A stretch of 6,044 nt of DNA, taken from assembly GCA_017997825.1 (NCBI GenBank), contig JAGOEH010000188.1, forward strand, positions 1-6,044. The letters run 5' to 3'. Position 1 is the first letter of the stretch; each line of letters starts with the position of its first letter. This DNA comes from Candidatus Delongbacteria bacterium (GTDB lineage: Bacteria; JAGOEH01). The translations under genes and the position numbers were made by a program. Below are positions 5,859 to 6,044 of this stretch, in pieces. The notes under the pieces are model-generated. The model made no database searches and was not told where the DNA came from. It worked only from the letters and a program-made list of their open reading frames with translations.

Positions 5859-6044
5859 ATGGAGAAAAGAGTCCTGGGGATTGGAAACGCGCTGGTAGAT
5901 GTATTATCCTATGTTTCCGATGACCTGATTGATGAAATCCAATACCCCAAAGGCAGTATGCAATTGGTCAACTGGAAGGAGATCAGCCGGATCATTTCCC
6001 GGTTATCCGATATCAACCGTTCAACGGGTGGGAGCGCCAGTAAA
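5859..6044 (+). CDS. PfkB-family kinase, adenosine-kinase-like (N-terminal part)
   Basis: The first 62 codons of a gene run off the right edge. The start VLGIGNALVDVL (5-16) is the first strand and Gly-Asn-x-x-x-Asp motif typical of the PfkB/ribokinase fold, and PKGSMQLV (30-37) recalls the adenosine-kinase-like group of Bacteroidetes and related bacteria. These enzymes phosphorylate nucleosides or sugars with ATP in the cytoplasm. AAGGAG (5845-5850) lies eight bases before the ATG, the best Shine-Dalgarno in the operon after the first gene. It follows the RseB-like gene by 36 bases with no terminator. Residues 57-62 read GGSASK, where the family motif usually has Asn in the last position. 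The substrate cannot be decided from this fragment. Confidence 0.82.
   Translation, partial: MEKRVLGIGNALVDVLSYVSDDLIDEIQYPKGSMQLVNWKEISRIISRLSDINRSTGGSASK

Overview
The window looks like a chromosomal piece of a diderm (outer-membrane-bearing) bacterium. The tail of an outer-membrane beta-barrel protein enters at the left edge. A LytM/M23 peptidoglycan hydrolase and a RseB/LolA-like periplasmic protein point the same way. The partial PfkB kinase at the right edge starts like the adenosine-kinase-like proteins common in Bacteroidetes-type (FCB) and related anaerobic lineages. All complete genes read cleanly in the standard code, mostly with TGA stops. The host phylum is an inference; no marker here fixes it. 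I see no mobile element, CRISPR array, tRNA or rRNA.

Left part (1-3155): the last 25 codons of a + strand outer-membrane protein end at 79. They meet a two-gene minus-strand unit head-on with no gap. That unit is transcribed leftward from the intergenic region: a type I glutamine synthetase (1734-3155), then 28 bases later a divergent ATP-type phosphoenolpyruvate carboxykinase (80-1705). Together they suggest linked control of ammonium assimilation and the C4/PEP node. A perfect 11-bp-arm palindrome at 1-23 lies inside the outer-membrane gene and just beyond the end of the carboxykinase gene, so it may serve as that unit's terminator.

Middle (3156-3537): an AT-rich, gene-free divergent control region. 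Two good sigma-70-type promoters stand back to back with 27 bp between their -35 boxes, around an ATCGCGAT palindrome. The leftward promoter gives the glutamine synthetase mRNA a predicted leader of about 229 nt carrying a perfect 8-bp hairpin.

Right part (3538-6044): a compact rightward operon of four genes. It encodes a membrane-anchored M23 metallopeptidase with a complete active site, a YhbY-type ribosome-assembly RNA-binding protein, a RseB/LolA-like secreted protein with its own C-terminal membrane anchor, and the start of a PfkB-family kinase. The first three are separated by 7 bases or overlap by 32 bases, which implies translational coupling. The operon mixes envelope maintenance, ribosome biogenesis and nucleoside or sugar phosphorylation. 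The genes most worth a second look are the divergent carboxykinase, the non-canonical glutamine synthetase with its leader, and the RseB-like protein that lacks a visible sigma or anti-sigma partner.
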